A stretch of 64,000 nucleotides of DNA from Ceratotherium simum simum (GCF_000283155.1 NW_004454290.1:62001-126000), one strand, 5' to 3'; positions 1-12,194 are shown, counted from the first letter of the stretch. Notes: a model not told the origin generated them from the letters alone. Numbers and translations are program-made.

Positions 1-2400
1 AAGGTAACAAAACACTGAGATGCCAAGAGAAACCAAGTTCTCCAGCCTGGAGATTTACATGAAGACTGATTTGACAAAGAAGGCAGAGATTGATGAATGC
101 AGGCATGCTTGGCACTTTGGGGGATTACTTAGGTAGTCTCTGTTCTGCTTCTATACTCAAAGCCTGAATAAAAAGTCAAAAAACTGCATTTCTTAATTCC
201 CTTCAGGGAATTATTTAGGGGCATGACTTTTATTCAGTAACCACTCATTGAGTTCTGTGATCTGGAAAGCACTGCATTAGGCATTATAGTGATACAAAGA
301 TAAATAAATGACATGAATCCATCTGATCTAGTAGAGAAGACGGATATAAGCATAACTATGTGTAATAAGAGGTATAGTGAAGCATAACTGTGTATAATGA
401 CACATGTGCCAACGAAAAACAGGACAGCTAGAAAGATGAACAACCCACAGTGAAGATCCTCTTGAACATAACTAGGACTGAGATTTGGCCAGTGACTTTA
501 TGAACAAAAACACTGGGAATAAGAAAGCCAGTAGAAACTACTGGATGTTTTGTGCCTAGCATATTCAAAGGAAAAAGAGCAGTAAGAAGGCTGAGAACTC
601 CTATTTCTGGTAGTGGCTAGTCTGGTTATTTCAACAAACCATTTTTCTGAAAACAACTAAAATTGCTGGGGAAATATTTTTAAAATCTTCATAAACATAT
701 AGATGACGGAAATGATAGTAGGAATTTCCAGGTCAAAATCTGAGAAAAAGCAAGAACCTAGAGAGATGATTCTCTCTAGTTTACATTATGATCTAGCTCT
801 TGTTGTGGGCCTAGGAACAAAGTGAGGTGACAGGACAATGACCCAGGTGCAACCACTGAGTCTTTTATGCAGAGAACGGTTGATTCCTTTAGATGTGTTT
901 TGTGTGTGGGGGGGGAGGGTGGGGTGGGGAGTGGCATCTTCCTCAACAGACCAAGGAGGTTCAAGGGAATTGGAGAATCAAGGTCTCAGACTCCCTCAGA
1001 TCTGCTGAAATGTATCCATCCTATGTCTCAAGGTTGCATTTCTTATTTAGCATAAGAGCTCTGGTCAAGTTGAGCTTTAAAAGCTAGATATACATTTAGG
1101 CTGCAAACTTCACCCTCAGCCATAGCTGCCCTAAGACTCCAGATTATGTGGACTCCTTCAAATCTCTGATGAAGGCATTCTGATTTTCCACATATCTTTT
1201 AAATTGTTTATTCATTACTTATAACTTCATTTTTGTCTATTTTAACTCTCTACAATTGTAAAAAAGCCAGGAGCTTAAAAATTCTCTGTAATCACTGTTA
1301 TTGCCATGCCATCTAAGTGAAAACTACACGATTGCCCAACATCTTGCCCTCCCTCTATAATTAATTCTATGCTACTAGTGCTTGTCTGGGTAATTGAAAT
1401 GGCATCAAATGCCAGGAGGAACTCATCTCTCTTCACCCTAGCAAGGAGGCTATTTGTGTACTCTTAGATATACAAGCCACCCAAACCTAGATTCTCATTT
1501 TGAGGACTTTTTTTTTCTGAAGTCACCTCTGCTCCCAATCACTGTATCAGCCAAGATCCTTATAGAAAATAAACGGCACATTGAAATTGAGGAAAGTCAA
1601 GGCATAGGAGAATCCCATAGACAGTGGAGTAACCTGGGGTTAGCAGCATCCTAGTTTTTATCTCCTCTATAATTACATCCTATTACTATAATTCACACAG
1701 GTCAGCCTCCTGCAGAAGAAAGCAGGGTGAAGGATGGAAGAGAGTGGATCTGGAGTGAATATGCATATATTTAATATCAGTATAATATTGACTCAAAAAC
1801 TTGACAAGGATATTACAATAAAAGAAAATTTCAGGCCAATCTTTTGACCACAGATACTGTGGAAAATTGTTGCTTTTCACATAACGGTAACATGAAACTT
1901 GATCATGAGATTTGTTTTGCTTAGGAAACATAAAAGTTGATGTGGGCCAAGTTTTAGCAGAAGATTTAAGAGCTATGACATGGATCTACCTGCCCTTTTC
2001 TCCCTCTACAATGAGAACAAGTTGCTACAAATAAAGGCTGTTTCTTCATCCTGGATCACAGAAGAGAAGTAGAGCCATAACGCAGAGGTGCAGCCATCTG
2101 ATATCCAAAACACGTGTTCAAGAAATAAGCCTTTGTAATTGTAAGCCATTTAGAATTTAGAATTGTTACTGGAGAATAATCTAGTAAAGGCTGACTAACA
2201 AGATGCAAAAATAAAAATGTATACTCAAAACTTATAAAAACAAAACAAAGAAACATAGCATAGCTATATTAAAATGTGACATATTAGGCTCTATAGCAAA
2301 AAACTTTACCAATGATAAAGGAGTTTGGTTGATAATATATGTGTTGATTCACTATGAAGCCACTATAATTTAAATATATATAATATTTATATAACATATT
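1..2400. other. Intergenic, no gene recognised
   Basis: I see no coding exon here and no repeat I can name with confidence. The reading frames are short and unsupported. The only notable item is a G-rich run at 908-929. Confidence 0.5.
908..929 (+). other. G-quadruplex-forming G-rich run
   Basis: Four uninterrupted G tracts (8, 3, 4 and 4 bases) are separated by single A or T bases, which fits the standard intramolecular G-quadruplex pattern with one-base loops. It follows a short TG run. No gene is adjacent. Confidence 0.7.
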
Positions 2401-2409
2401 TCTATAAAT

Positions 2410-3840
2410 ATTAGCATATTAAGGGAAGAAATTGAAAAATCCACAATCATTGTGGTAAGTTTAACATATCTTTCTTGGTAACTGATACAAAAAGGAGACC
2501 ACAGATTAGTGAGGATATGGAAGAATTAAAAAATGATGTAGATGTTATTTAGGAAAAAAATGGCAAGATGCCTCCTCTAACAACTGCAGAATATATATCC
2601 TTTTCAAAGGCACATAGAACATTTACTATACACTGGATGATAAAGTAAATTTCAACTCACACCAAAGGATTAAAATCACACAGAGCATCCTTTTAGCCTA
2701 TAGTCCACAAATCAATAATAAAAAAAAACCTCACAAGGGCAGAGACATTTATTTATTTTGTTTACTGATCCCTGTCAAGTACTAAAGGATACATGATACA
2801 TAACAATCGATAAATACTTGTTGAATAAATAAACGAGTAGAAAATATAACTACAAAATCCCCCACATTTGGCACTTAGGAAGTACACTTCTAAGTAACCA
2901 GTAGTTTAAGAAGAAATCTCATTTTAGAGAGAAAATATTTCAAAAATATTGCACAAGCAAACTTGTGAGATTCAGCTATGCTAGAACTTGAAGGAAATCT
3001 ATAGCCATAAATACCTATATGAGAAAGGAAGAAGGACTGAACTACATATATAGCCTTAAAATCATACATCAGAAAAAATATCTAAAAAGAAAAAAAGGAA
3101 AAGAAAGTTTTCAATAAATGTAGGAACTGAAATAGAAAAGAAACTTAAAATACACATGATCAACAAAGGCAAAAATTGGTTTTTTGAAAAAAACTAATAA
3201 AATTGACAAGTGTTTAGTGAGATTGATTAGACAAAGTGAAGCTCAATAAACATTATCAGGAATGATAACAGGGATATGACCTTAGATGCTGCAGGGAATA
3301 ACATTAATTAAGATCATATTGGGAAGAATGTTATATATAGATATGTAAAATTTAGATGAAAATCAATGAATTCCTAATAAAATAAATCTTAAAATGACTC
3401 ATTTTGGAAGAAATTGAGTTTTTATATAAATATTAAACAATTGAATCATTTATAACCCATTCATTAGAGAAATATCCAGGCCCAGATGGCATCCACAAAA
3501 ATTATATAATTTCAATGCTTCACAAATTCTTCAGAGAACATAAAGACAGAAAAATTCCCAAATCATTTTATGAGGCCAGAATTATCTTGATATCAAAATT
3601 CAATGAGAATTGTAAGGGGAATGAAAATTTCATATCAATGTATACACATACACATATTAGCACATATTTTGAAAAGATAACACAAAATGACTTAAATTGA
3701 GTTTAATCCCCAAAATGCAAGGGATTCTTTTTTTGACATTAAAAGAATTTTAATGTAATTCCCCACCTTAACTGATTAAAGAAGGACAATCACGTGATCA
3801 TTCATACCAAAATTTTATCAAACTAGATATAGAAAGCTAT
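2410..3840 (+). mobile_element. Old L1 (L1M-type) ORF2 fragment, 5' part of a split element
   Basis: Decayed LINE-1 ORF2 sequence in plus orientation. The reverse-transcriptase region is recognisable from CCAGGCCCAGATGGCATCCA at about 3477-3496 (the G-P-D-G motif) and the following segments, with many stops and frameshifts. The element resumes at about 4584 beyond an inserted minus-strand L1. Confidence 0.7.
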
Positions 3841-4583
3841 TTCTTGTTTTTTGCTTTGTTTTTTTTTGTTGTTGTTGTTTATTGCAATAACATTGGTTTT
3901 TAACATCGTATAAATTACAGGTGTACATCATTGTACTTCTATTTCTGCATGGATTACATCATGTTCTCATGTTCACCACCCAAAGACTAATTACAATCCA
4001 TCACCACACACATGTGCCTAATTATCCCATTCGCCTTCCTCCCTCCCCCCTTCCCCTCTGGTAACCACCAATCCAATCTCTGTCTCTATGTGTTTGTTTG
4101 TTGTTGTTATTATCTACTACTTAATGAGTGAGATCATACAATATTTGACCTTCTCCCTCCGACTTATTTCACTTTGCGTAATACCCTCAATGTCCATCCA
4201 TGTTGTCACAAATGGCTGGATTGCATCGTTTCTTATGGCTGAGTAGTATTCCACTGTGTATATATACCACATCTTCTTTATCCATTCGTCCCTTGATGGG
4301 CACTTAGGTTGCTTCCAAGTCTTGGCTATTGTGAATAACGCTGCAATGAACACAGGGGTGCGTGTATCTTTACACATTGGTGTTTTAAAGTTCTTTGGAT
4401 AAATACCCAGCAGTGAAATAGCTGGATTGTATGGTAGTTCTATCCTTAATTTTTTGAGGAACCTCCATACTGTTTTCCATAGTGGCTGCACCATTTTGCA
4501 TTCCCACCAGCAGTGTATGAGAGTTCCCTTCTCTCCACATCCTCTCCAACTCTTGTTGTTTCCTGTCTTGTTCATTATAGCCG
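3841..4583 (-). mobile_element. 5'-truncated L1 with an open ORF2 C terminus, nested in an older L1
   Basis: Minus-strand LINE-1 3' end. Its poly(A) appears as T-rich sequence at 3841-3885, followed by 3' UTR and then ORF2. The ORF2 C-terminal frame (4117-4575) stays open for 152 codons, including the zinc-knuckle-like C and H residues (the [11 protein letters not shown] segment) and the YYSAI region. It ends slightly early at a TAG formed in the last codons. Much less decayed than the plus-strand L1 it interrupts, so it inserted later. 5'-truncated and unable to move itself. Confidence 0.85.
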
Positions 4584-4835
4584 AAGTTTATCTACAAAGA
4601 AATTAGAGCAAGTATCAACTCTAGTAGTAGAATATTGGAACTTTTTCATTTTATGTAAATACCAATAGCCTATCTATACCACTTCTATTCAATATTTGAC
4701 TTGAGGGCCCAGAGAGTATAAGATGATAAAAAGAAATAAAAAGAATAAAGATTGGGAAAGAAGAATCAAATTGTCATTATTTGCATATGATGTTGTTGTG
4801 TATGTGGGAATCCAAAAGAATTTACGTTTATAAAA
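4584..4835 (+). mobile_element. Old L1 (L1M-type) ORF2 fragment, continuation beyond the nested L1
   Basis: Continues the ORF2 sequence that stops at 3840: the passage around 4679-4850 matches the L1 segment coding for the end of the reverse-transcriptase domain, including the catalytic-site neighbourhood. Heavily mutated. Confidence 0.6.
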
Positions 4836-5961
4836 AAATGACTGAAGATGATCCCTTGCATGCACAAACTCATGTGGGAGAGTCATTCAGTGCCTAATCA
4901 GTGCCAAGTGAAGCGCCTGATAACAAAATGGCCATAATCAACACCAGGCTGTTTGGACTGCATAATCAAGAAAAATGTCAGGTGGCCCAGCTGGTCATGT
5001 ACTCTAGAATCCATTCATTTTACCATTATTGAGTCGCCTCCTCATTGAGGACTGTGAAAGTAAAACCTTTTAAAAAATAAATATAATAAAAACAATAAAA
5101 TTCATCTATTCTCTCACCACTCAAATATCACCTCTCATAAATGTGTTACCACATAGCTTCCTGACTTTTCCATATGCACGCTGTGCAGAAAAGAGTTAAC
5201 ATAGCAGGTGTTCTTGCAAGTTTGGCCCTTGGATGGCATCTGGGAACTTGGCTGGCTAGCCGTTCCTTACACTTACACAAAACTTTCCCTAATTCATAAA
5301 GGTGGCTCACTCTACCTGATCTGTTTGTACAAAGAATGTGGATTTTTGGTACATACTAGGCAGAGGGTGCCAATGTGACTGATGCCCAATAATATCCTTA
5401 GAGATTGAGTCTCTAATGGGTTTCCCTGGGCATAAACATATCACAGATATTGGTGCATTTTTGTTTCTGGGAAAAGATGCACTCTGTGTGACCCTCATTG
5501 GAGGGAGACAGCGTAAAGAAATCTGCACATGGATTCCTCCAGACGCCACCTGTGTCTTATGATTTAGCTGTGTGTGTTCTTATGAAATTCCTGCAATTGA
5601 TCTTAGCTGTGAGCACAACTATATTCTGAGTCTTGTGAGTCTTTCTAGTGAGTCTTCCAACATGGGGTGGTCTTGAGAACCCCCAGTAAACATATAATAT
5701 TTTTATACAATGAGATTATATTACATGCACCATTTTATAATCTATTTTTTCACTTAGAATACATAGTGAATATATTTCCATATCAATAAATACAGATCTG
5801 CAATAATATCATAAATTATTGCATAGAATTACAATTATTGGACTTTCGAGTTTTTGTATTTTTTACCGCACAGTGACTGAAAAAAAACACTTTATGATGT
5901 AGCTCTTATCCTTGTTTGTTATTACTTCTGAGAAATTTTAGAAGTGATATTTTTGGGTGTA
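4836..5961. other. Intergenic, nothing recognised
   Basis: No gene, RNA or clear repeat seen. Short reading frames here have no family resemblance. Confidence 0.5.
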
Positions 5962-5981
5962 CTCACATTTTTAAGATTTTT

Positions 5982-6190
5982 TTTTTTTAAAGATTTTATT
6001 TATTTATCTTCCCCCCAAAGCCCCAGTAGACAGTTGTATGTCGCAGTTGCACATCCTTCTAGTTGCTGTATGTGGGACGTGGCCTCAGCATGGCCGGAGA
6101 AGCAGTGCGTCGGTGCGCGCCCGGGATCCAAACCCGGGCCGCCAGCAGCCGAGCGCGCGCACTTAACTGCTAAGCCACGGGGCCAGCCCC
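5982..6190 (-). mobile_element. ERE SINE (short-tail type), first of a pair
   Basis: tRNA-derived equine repetitive element on the minus strand: poly(A) shows as T at 5977-5988, the body follows, and the tRNA-like head (B-box-like GGATCC neighbourhood and GGGGCCAGCCCC at 6179-6190) is at high coordinates. The tail region (TTGCTGTATGTGGGACG type) differs from the long EREs elsewhere in this window, so it is a different subfamily. Confidence 0.9.
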
Positions 6191-6211
6191 CATTTAAAAA
6201 TTCATCTGAAC

Positions 6212-6411
6212 TTTTTTTTTTTAATTTATTTTTTTCCCCCAAAGCCCCAGTACATAGTTGTATGTCATAGTTGCACAGCCTTCTAGTTGCTGTATGTGGG
6301 ACGCGGCCTCAGCATGGCTGGAGAAGCGGTGCGTCGGTGCTCGCCCGGATCCGAACCAGGGCCGCCAGCAGCTGAGCGCGCGCACTTAACCGCTAAGCCA
6401 CAGGGCCGGCC
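6212..6411 (-). mobile_element. ERE SINE (short-tail type), second of a pair
   Basis: Same subfamily and strand as the element at 5982-6190, with its own poly(A) (T-run 6212-6222) and a tRNA-like head ending GGGCCGGCCC at about 6403-6412. A 21-base spacer (6191-6211) of non-SINE sequence separates the two. Confidence 0.9.
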
Positions 6412-6589
6412 CTCACATTTTTAAGATTTTTGATACGTATTGTAAATAGACTTTTAGAAAACATGTACCAATGTCCACATCGAGTGGATGTGTAAGGGAA
6501 AACTTCATTTTCCATTCCCAGAACAACAAAATCATTAATTAAAAAAAATCTGAATGATTCAGAGTGATAACTCCTTATTTTAAATTGCA

Positions 6590-7500
6590 TCAATTCAATT
6601 GCTTATATAACTGGCTATTTAAAAAAATATTTCTATATATTGGCTATATTTTCTTTTTTGAATTGCTTGTTCATTCATATTTTTTATTTTTTAAATTGTT
6701 TGGCTTTACTTTTGTGATATTTAAATTTCTTTATATATTAAAGAAATAATTATTTATCTTTTATAAGTGTTTAAATATTTTTGCTCATTTTCTTTATTTT
6801 AATTAATAACTAACTGATATTTTTATTTAAATCATTTATATATTCAAATAATTTCCTTTATGCTTATTACTTCTATTTTCGTGTTTAGAGAGCCCCCCAA
6901 GATTAGCTGTACTTACTTAAATTTTCTTTCAAGTTTACTATAATTTTAAAAATATTGTAATATCTGATCAATTTTATTTTAGAATAAATTGTGAAACAGT
7001 TAATTGGTATAGTTTTAAGAGTAAACAATGTGCATAACTCCATTGCTTTAAAAATAACCCTTCCTTATTTTGTTACATATTAATATTACTTTTGGATTTT
7101 CCATTCTATGCTTTGAGCTCTGGGTTCTCATTTGCTTTAATATCACACTATTTTAATGATTGTAATTTTATAGTGTTTTTTAGTTTCTAGCAGGGCAACT
7201 CTTATCACTGCTCTTCAGAATATCCTTGGATATTCATCTATGATTAGTCTTCCATTTAAAATTCAGGAATATTTATCACAGTATCAAAAATAGATATTTG
7301 GAATTTATTTGAATTTAAAGAAGAAATAAGGACTGATTAGTATCACTACAAAATTGAGACATCCTATCCTTGTATAAAGGGTGTCTCTGTATTTATTCAG
7401 TTTTATTCTGTATTCCTTAGAAAAAATTCTTCATGGCCTCATTTTAGTAAGTCTTGAATAGAAATTGTTAAATATATTTCTAGATGTTTTGTGAAGTGAC
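6590..7500 (-). mobile_element. Highly decayed L1 fragment
   Basis: AT-rich sequence with passages resembling reverse-complemented L1 ORF2 (for example around 7200-7270 and 7360-7450). Too mutated to place the ends precisely. Confidence 0.45.
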
Positions 7501-9790
7501 TAATTTAAATTTGCTATTTTGCAACCAACTTCCACTGACCTTTCACACAGCCATGTTGAGCTCCTAAAAGAACTCATCTATCTCAGACCTAACCCATTCC
7601 TCTCCTCTTGATATCCTCATTTGTAGGCTATTCAGGGATTTACTTTTAAACTTCCAGAGTCCTGTGAGCACATACAGGGCATCTAGTACATCTCTCTACT
7701 CTCCTGTATCACTACTCTGTAAAGTTCACCTCTTCCACAAACTCATTCTGAGTGGTTGCACCACTCATCATCACCAATGATGTCCCTCTTGCTCTTTTGC
7801 CGAGCAGAGATACAGTGTCTAGTCTGTAGTTGTGCTATCACATCTCCTGGAAATGATTACTGCCTTATGTTTTGATACAAGTTCTTTCCACCTTGCTAAT
7901 AAATATTTGTCAGGGGAAATGAGCAGCTTTCTTGACTGAGACGTAAGGAGTGAAGAAGCAAAAAGTGAAATCAGGCTCCAACAGGTTTTCCATAAGGGAA
8001 AGTTCAAGGTAAAGTGGAATGATTGGAAAAATCATCTCAGAAAGTACAGAGGCTTTTTGGGGAAATAATATAGGAAGTCATCTCATGAAGCATTGAATGA
8101 ATTTGAACTAACACATGAAAGTTGAGTCAGTTAGTGCAGAAATGACTAGGAATAATTTGGTAGAATATGGGGATTTCTAGAACACCATTTTTGCCATGAG
8201 CTGATTATTCTCTTCCTATTACATGTATGCTGACTGTATTTCTGGTCATTGGGCTCAATGCCCCATTGAGACAGGTACACTTGTGCCACGGTTACATTTC
8301 AATTGCAACGATAGTAGGAAGAAGATGGCTCTACACATATAAAAATGTTCATGGGTGTTTTTTCGAGGAATTGTCTTCTCAAATGAAAGATGTCCTGGAG
8401 AAATGTCCAGAACTAAGCTAGTCCAGGTAGAATTAAATCTTTTATTTTACAAAGGCTGGTTTTCTAAAAATGTGTGGAACTATTAATATATCATTAAAAT
8501 CATCAAGGAAGATACTAATTTAGAAAAAAATAAAGAATTGATTTTTTTTCTCTGAGTATATTTACCCAACCTAATCAACTCTCCATCTTTGTGAATGTTA
8601 AGATTGTTATATATTAATAAATAGGAAAGCAAAAATGTGTATTTTTTAATAATCTTACATTGACTTATATGAAATATATATCCTCGAGATGGGAGAATCT
8701 TTGTGGCTAAGTACAAACTTACTCATCTTCCTCAGTGTAAATGCCTCTGTATTAGTTATTTAACTGTTGTCTCTCAGCTCTAATTCACTCTTCTGTACTT
8801 TGCTTGTAGATAACATAGGTTGATATTCTTCAACTTATGTTTTCTTGAATTTTGATTGGTCTGCTCAACATTAAAGGGTGTCTTAGAAAATCAGTCCTAA
8901 TACACAACGCCAATCTGATAGGCTACAAATTCTATTAGCATTTAGTGCTATTATATTGTATTATGGGCAAGGTCACAGTAATTCCCTAATCCCTAATTCT
9001 GCCTTGGTTTAGCCTTTCCTATGATGTATTTAAAAGGGATATATACATAGGAGACAATGAATGGGAAATAAAAATTCCAATTTATTATTAGTGGTTGAAT
9101 TTATGCCTGAAACTCAAATGCAGATTTCTCTGTAAGCTCCGCTGGAATACATGCCTATTTTGAAGGCTTAAAGGACTTTGCTTTCTCACTAAAGCCAACC
9201 CCAAATCTAAGTGTCTTACTACTTTTCCTGCAAGTTACGTATGACTGAAGAGTGGAGCTAAAATTAACCAAGGGTGTGTGTGGGTATGTGTGCGTGAGAA
9301 AAGAGGAAGAAAGGGAGCAAGATATTCAGTTCTAACCCATGAGTGCAGGCCCAACGTCAAACTGATTCTGTGGTCACATGAAAAAGAAAAAAAAGAGCCA
9401 GGATAAAATGCCAGAAGGAGAGTCACTCTGACATACCTGACCTTTAACACACAATGATTCTACCCACTTGTCAGTGGTCTGGTATCTGACTCCAAGTAAT
9501 AGTATCCATAAGTCTTGGAAAAGAACAAAGCAAAAAGTGGGAGGTTTTCTTATTTCCTTTCCCTCAACACCTTATTATGTTACGACAGGGGTTAGCTACA
9601 CAGTATGATATGAAGGTCATTTATACCCATGAGTAAATCTTTCCACAGATGTCACATGGCTTAGTCTTATACCGCTAAAGATGATTACTTATGCATTCTA
9701 CCCTCTGTTACTTAAAAAAGCCATAGTCTTCACAAGGGGTCATGTGAAAGCATTGTAGGGACATTAATAAAGGAAGAAGATGATGTGAGC
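7501..9790. other. Intergenic, nothing firm recognised
   Basis: Possible L2-like sequence at about 7560-7780, otherwise no recognisable gene or repeat. A TG/purine-rich stretch around 9272-9320 is low complexity. Confidence 0.4.
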
Positions 9791-9799
9791 TCTCTATCA

Positions 9800-9960
9800 A
9801 TTCTACTCATTAGTAGGCAAAACATTTTAATTCTCTGAGTGTCAGTTTTCTCATCTATAAAATATGGATCTCTAGGGCTACTCTAAAGTGCAAATAAGGT
9901 AACATTTTTAAACAGCAGCACACAGTGCAGAATTTGAACAATTAGTACATTAAACTGATT
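9800..9960 (+). repeat. MIR SINE fragment
   Basis: The passage with TTCTCATCTATAAAATATGG at about 9848-9867 is the MIR core region in plus orientation, ends degraded. Confidence 0.5.
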
Positions 9961-11225
9961 TGCATTAGGAGTTATCAGTTCATTTCCTTCTCATGAGACA
10001 ACTTGATAGGCTGGAGGCCTGAGCTAAGCAACCGGCCTAAGGAAAAGAGAACTTGGTGATTAAAGATGTTAATTTTGCTTCAGTCTTTGTGATCTTCAGG
10101 CCCCTTCCTTAGCAAGTTTCAAGCTTCAAAGAAGTGGAAGAAACACAGTTGATTTACATACTTGGCAGACCAGCTCAACATCCCATAATAAAACAGGGCC
10201 TGCAAATGAAATATCCTATTCTCTCTTGCTTCAACCCCTGGAAAGTATATGTCATTGATGAGGAGACTGGTGGAAAAAAACTTAAAAACAAATTAATTTA
10301 GTCAGAAAACCTTTATGGACAAATGAATCTTGAAAAGAAATATAAAGCGAAAAGGCAGCTCTCTCCATGGGACTCCCTGCTTGCTCTCACTCCTCCAAAA
10401 AGGAGAGAGAACTAAAAATGTCTAACCCAAATTCTGGCCTGAAATGCACATACAGACTCCTGAGTTGCAGAGAGAACAGAATCTATTTGCTCTTTATACA
10501 GCGTTTTCTATGTGGTGAATGTTTAATGAAATGGGTTTAAGCTTAGCCTGCCTTTCTTGGCCACTCTGTGTGATTTTAGGTATCCTCTTTACCTATGCCC
10601 CTGTGAATATCTTCAAGGAATTCTGACCAAATTTAGATTCATGCAGTGCATGAAAAATTAGAAAAAAAATCAACTCTCATTACTATATTAGAAATATAAA
10701 ATGGATAACTTTTTGTTTAATTTTCTTACTTAAACATTAGTTGGCTATATCTTATGCACCAAAGATTGTAACAGGCACTTTACAAACATTATCTCGTTTT
10801 AAAATTGTGATGTGACTATATTGAAAGACTGAGATTAAGGAAACATCCAGAAAAGGAGAAATATTGAGAAAGGAACTTCCTGAGTCCCTAAAAGAGAGAT
10901 TTAGGATTGTGCAATATTTTGCAAGATTGGTTTCTAGTCTGGCTGAGATGGGGTAATAGTGTTTTCCAGGGCCTAGAATTCTGAACACATATATGTTTTT
11001 CTATAATAGCCACCCATTATTTTCCCCTCAATTGAAAAGGTTTCATTGGGCAATAATTCATGTGATCACGGCAAGAAGCTGTGTTTTTCTGAATTTTATA
11101 TTTGGAAGTGAACGAGAAATGATTTCTGTTTTTGAACACTATGCTCAATTGCTTGATCATTTCTGCTCTAGGAATTTTTCCTGATATACCTTGTGCTTTG
11201 TTGCTTGGAAAGAGCAGCATCTAAA
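9961..11225. other. Region downstream of the OR10K2-like gene, nothing recognised
   Basis: No second exon, pseudogene or repeat recognised. It would include the 3' UTR of the minus-strand OR gene. Confidence 0.4.
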
Positions 11226-12170
11226 TTAATGTTGTGGCAGGGAAACTGTTCTTCCCATAACTCTATGAAGAGCTAATTTGAACTCTTTATTTCTCAAGCT
11301 GTAAATCATTGGATTGAACAATGGAGTTAGGAAAGTGTAGGATACTGATATGAGAGCATCCTGGCTTGAGGAGCAGTTGGACTTAGGCCTTAAGTAGATA
11401 AAGGAGGCACAGCCATAATGGACAGTGACAACAATGAGATGAGAAGCACAGGTGGAGAAAGCTTTGTATCTGCCCAATGTGGAAGGAAACTGCAGTATGG
11501 CAGAGATGATGCGAATATAGGATGCCAAGATCAATAACAGGGGGATAACCAGGACCAGTGCACAAAGCATGACGATGACAATCTGACTAAAGTGGGTATG
11601 GTGAGATGCCACCTTAAGGACAGGAGAGATGTCACAGAAGAAGTGATGTAATTGGTTGGAGGAGTAGAAGGGCAGGTGAAATACCAGGGATGTGATGATC
11701 TGTGCAACAATAAAGCCACAAGCACAGGCAGCGGCCACTAGTCCCACACATGCCCTGTGTCCCATGAGCACTGTGTAGCAAAGAGGGTTACAGATGGCCA
11801 CATAGCGATCATAACCCATGGCTGCCAGCAAGAAGGAGTGAGAACAGCCGAGGAAAAGGAAGATAAACATCTGGATCGCACAGCCCAGGAAGGAAATGGT
11901 CTTCTTCTGAGACAGCAGGTCAACAAGCATCTTGGGTACAATTACAAAGGTGTAGCAAGTCTCAGAACAGGAAAGGACAGCAAGGAAGAAGTACATGGGG
12001 GTATGAAGGGCTTTGACCAGCACAATGGTGGAAATGATGATGGCATTGGTGCCCAGAGTGAGCAGGTAGAGGAGCAGGAAGACAACGAAGAGCAGCCACT
12101 GCAGCCTGGCCAAAGATGAGAAACCAAGGAAGATGAACTCGCTCACCAAGGTCTCGTTGACCTGCTCCAC
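11226..12170 (-). CDS. OR10K2: Olfactory receptor family 10, OR10K2-like; initiator ATG replaced by GTG
   Basis: Odorant-receptor-type class A GPCR that would act in olfactory sensory neuron cilia through Golf/cAMP. The frame is 314 codons, normal for an OR. Visible landmarks: N-glycosylation sequon at 5-7, PMYFFL at 58-63 entering TM2, conserved Cys97, GYDRY at 119-123 closing TM3, SY at 217-218 in TM5, KAFSTCASHL at 236-245 starting TM6, and NPMIY at 286-290 in TM7. The stretch LQFPSTLGR in loop 3 and the FSQIVI region look like OR10K2 rather than OR10K1 (recognised from memory). The codon where ATG is expected, 12168-12170, reads GTG, and no in-frame ATG exists before the TAA at 12240-12242. 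The next Met is residue 59, too late for a working receptor. V52-K53 and C131 replace residues that the neighbouring ORs keep. Either it is a recent pseudogene or its start lies in an upstream exon. The frame is otherwise intact. Confidence 0.85.
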   Translation of the reverse strand: MEQVNETLVSEFIFLGFSSLARLQWLLFVVFLLLYLLTLGTNAIIISTIVLVKALHTPMYFFLAVLSCSETCYTFVIVPKMLVDLLSQKKTISFLGCAIQMFIFLFLGCSHSFLLAAMGYDRYVAICNPLCYTVLMGHRACVGLVAAACACGFIVAQIITSLVFHLPFYSSNQLHHFFCDISPVLKVASHHTHFSQIVIVMLCALVLVIPLLLILASYIRIISAILQFPSTLGRYKAFSTCASHLIVVTVHYGCASFIYLRPKSNCSSSQDALISVSYTFLTPLFNPMIYSLRNKEFKLALHRVMGRTVSLPQH

Positions 12171-12194
12171 GGAAGGTAGGTCATCAGGAGTCGA

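Larger units (their letters stand above)
5962..6431 (-). repeat. 20-bp target-site duplication enclosing a pair of ERE SINEs
   Basis: The 20 bases at 5962-5981 are repeated exactly at 6412-6431. They flank the outer ends of two same-orientation SINEs, meaning the pair behaves as one insertion. See the two element entries inside. Confidence 0.8.

Noticed and set aside
4117..4575. 152-codon frame as a host gene
   Set aside because: It is the C-terminal end of L1 ORF2.
5944..6270. 108-codon plus-strand and 80-codon minus-strand frames
   Set aside because: They lie within the ERE SINE pair and read SINE sequence, not a protein gene.
11383..12127. Open frames on both strands overlapping the OR10K2-like gene
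   Set aside because: They are shadows of the receptor frame, with no family resemblance and no start context of their own.
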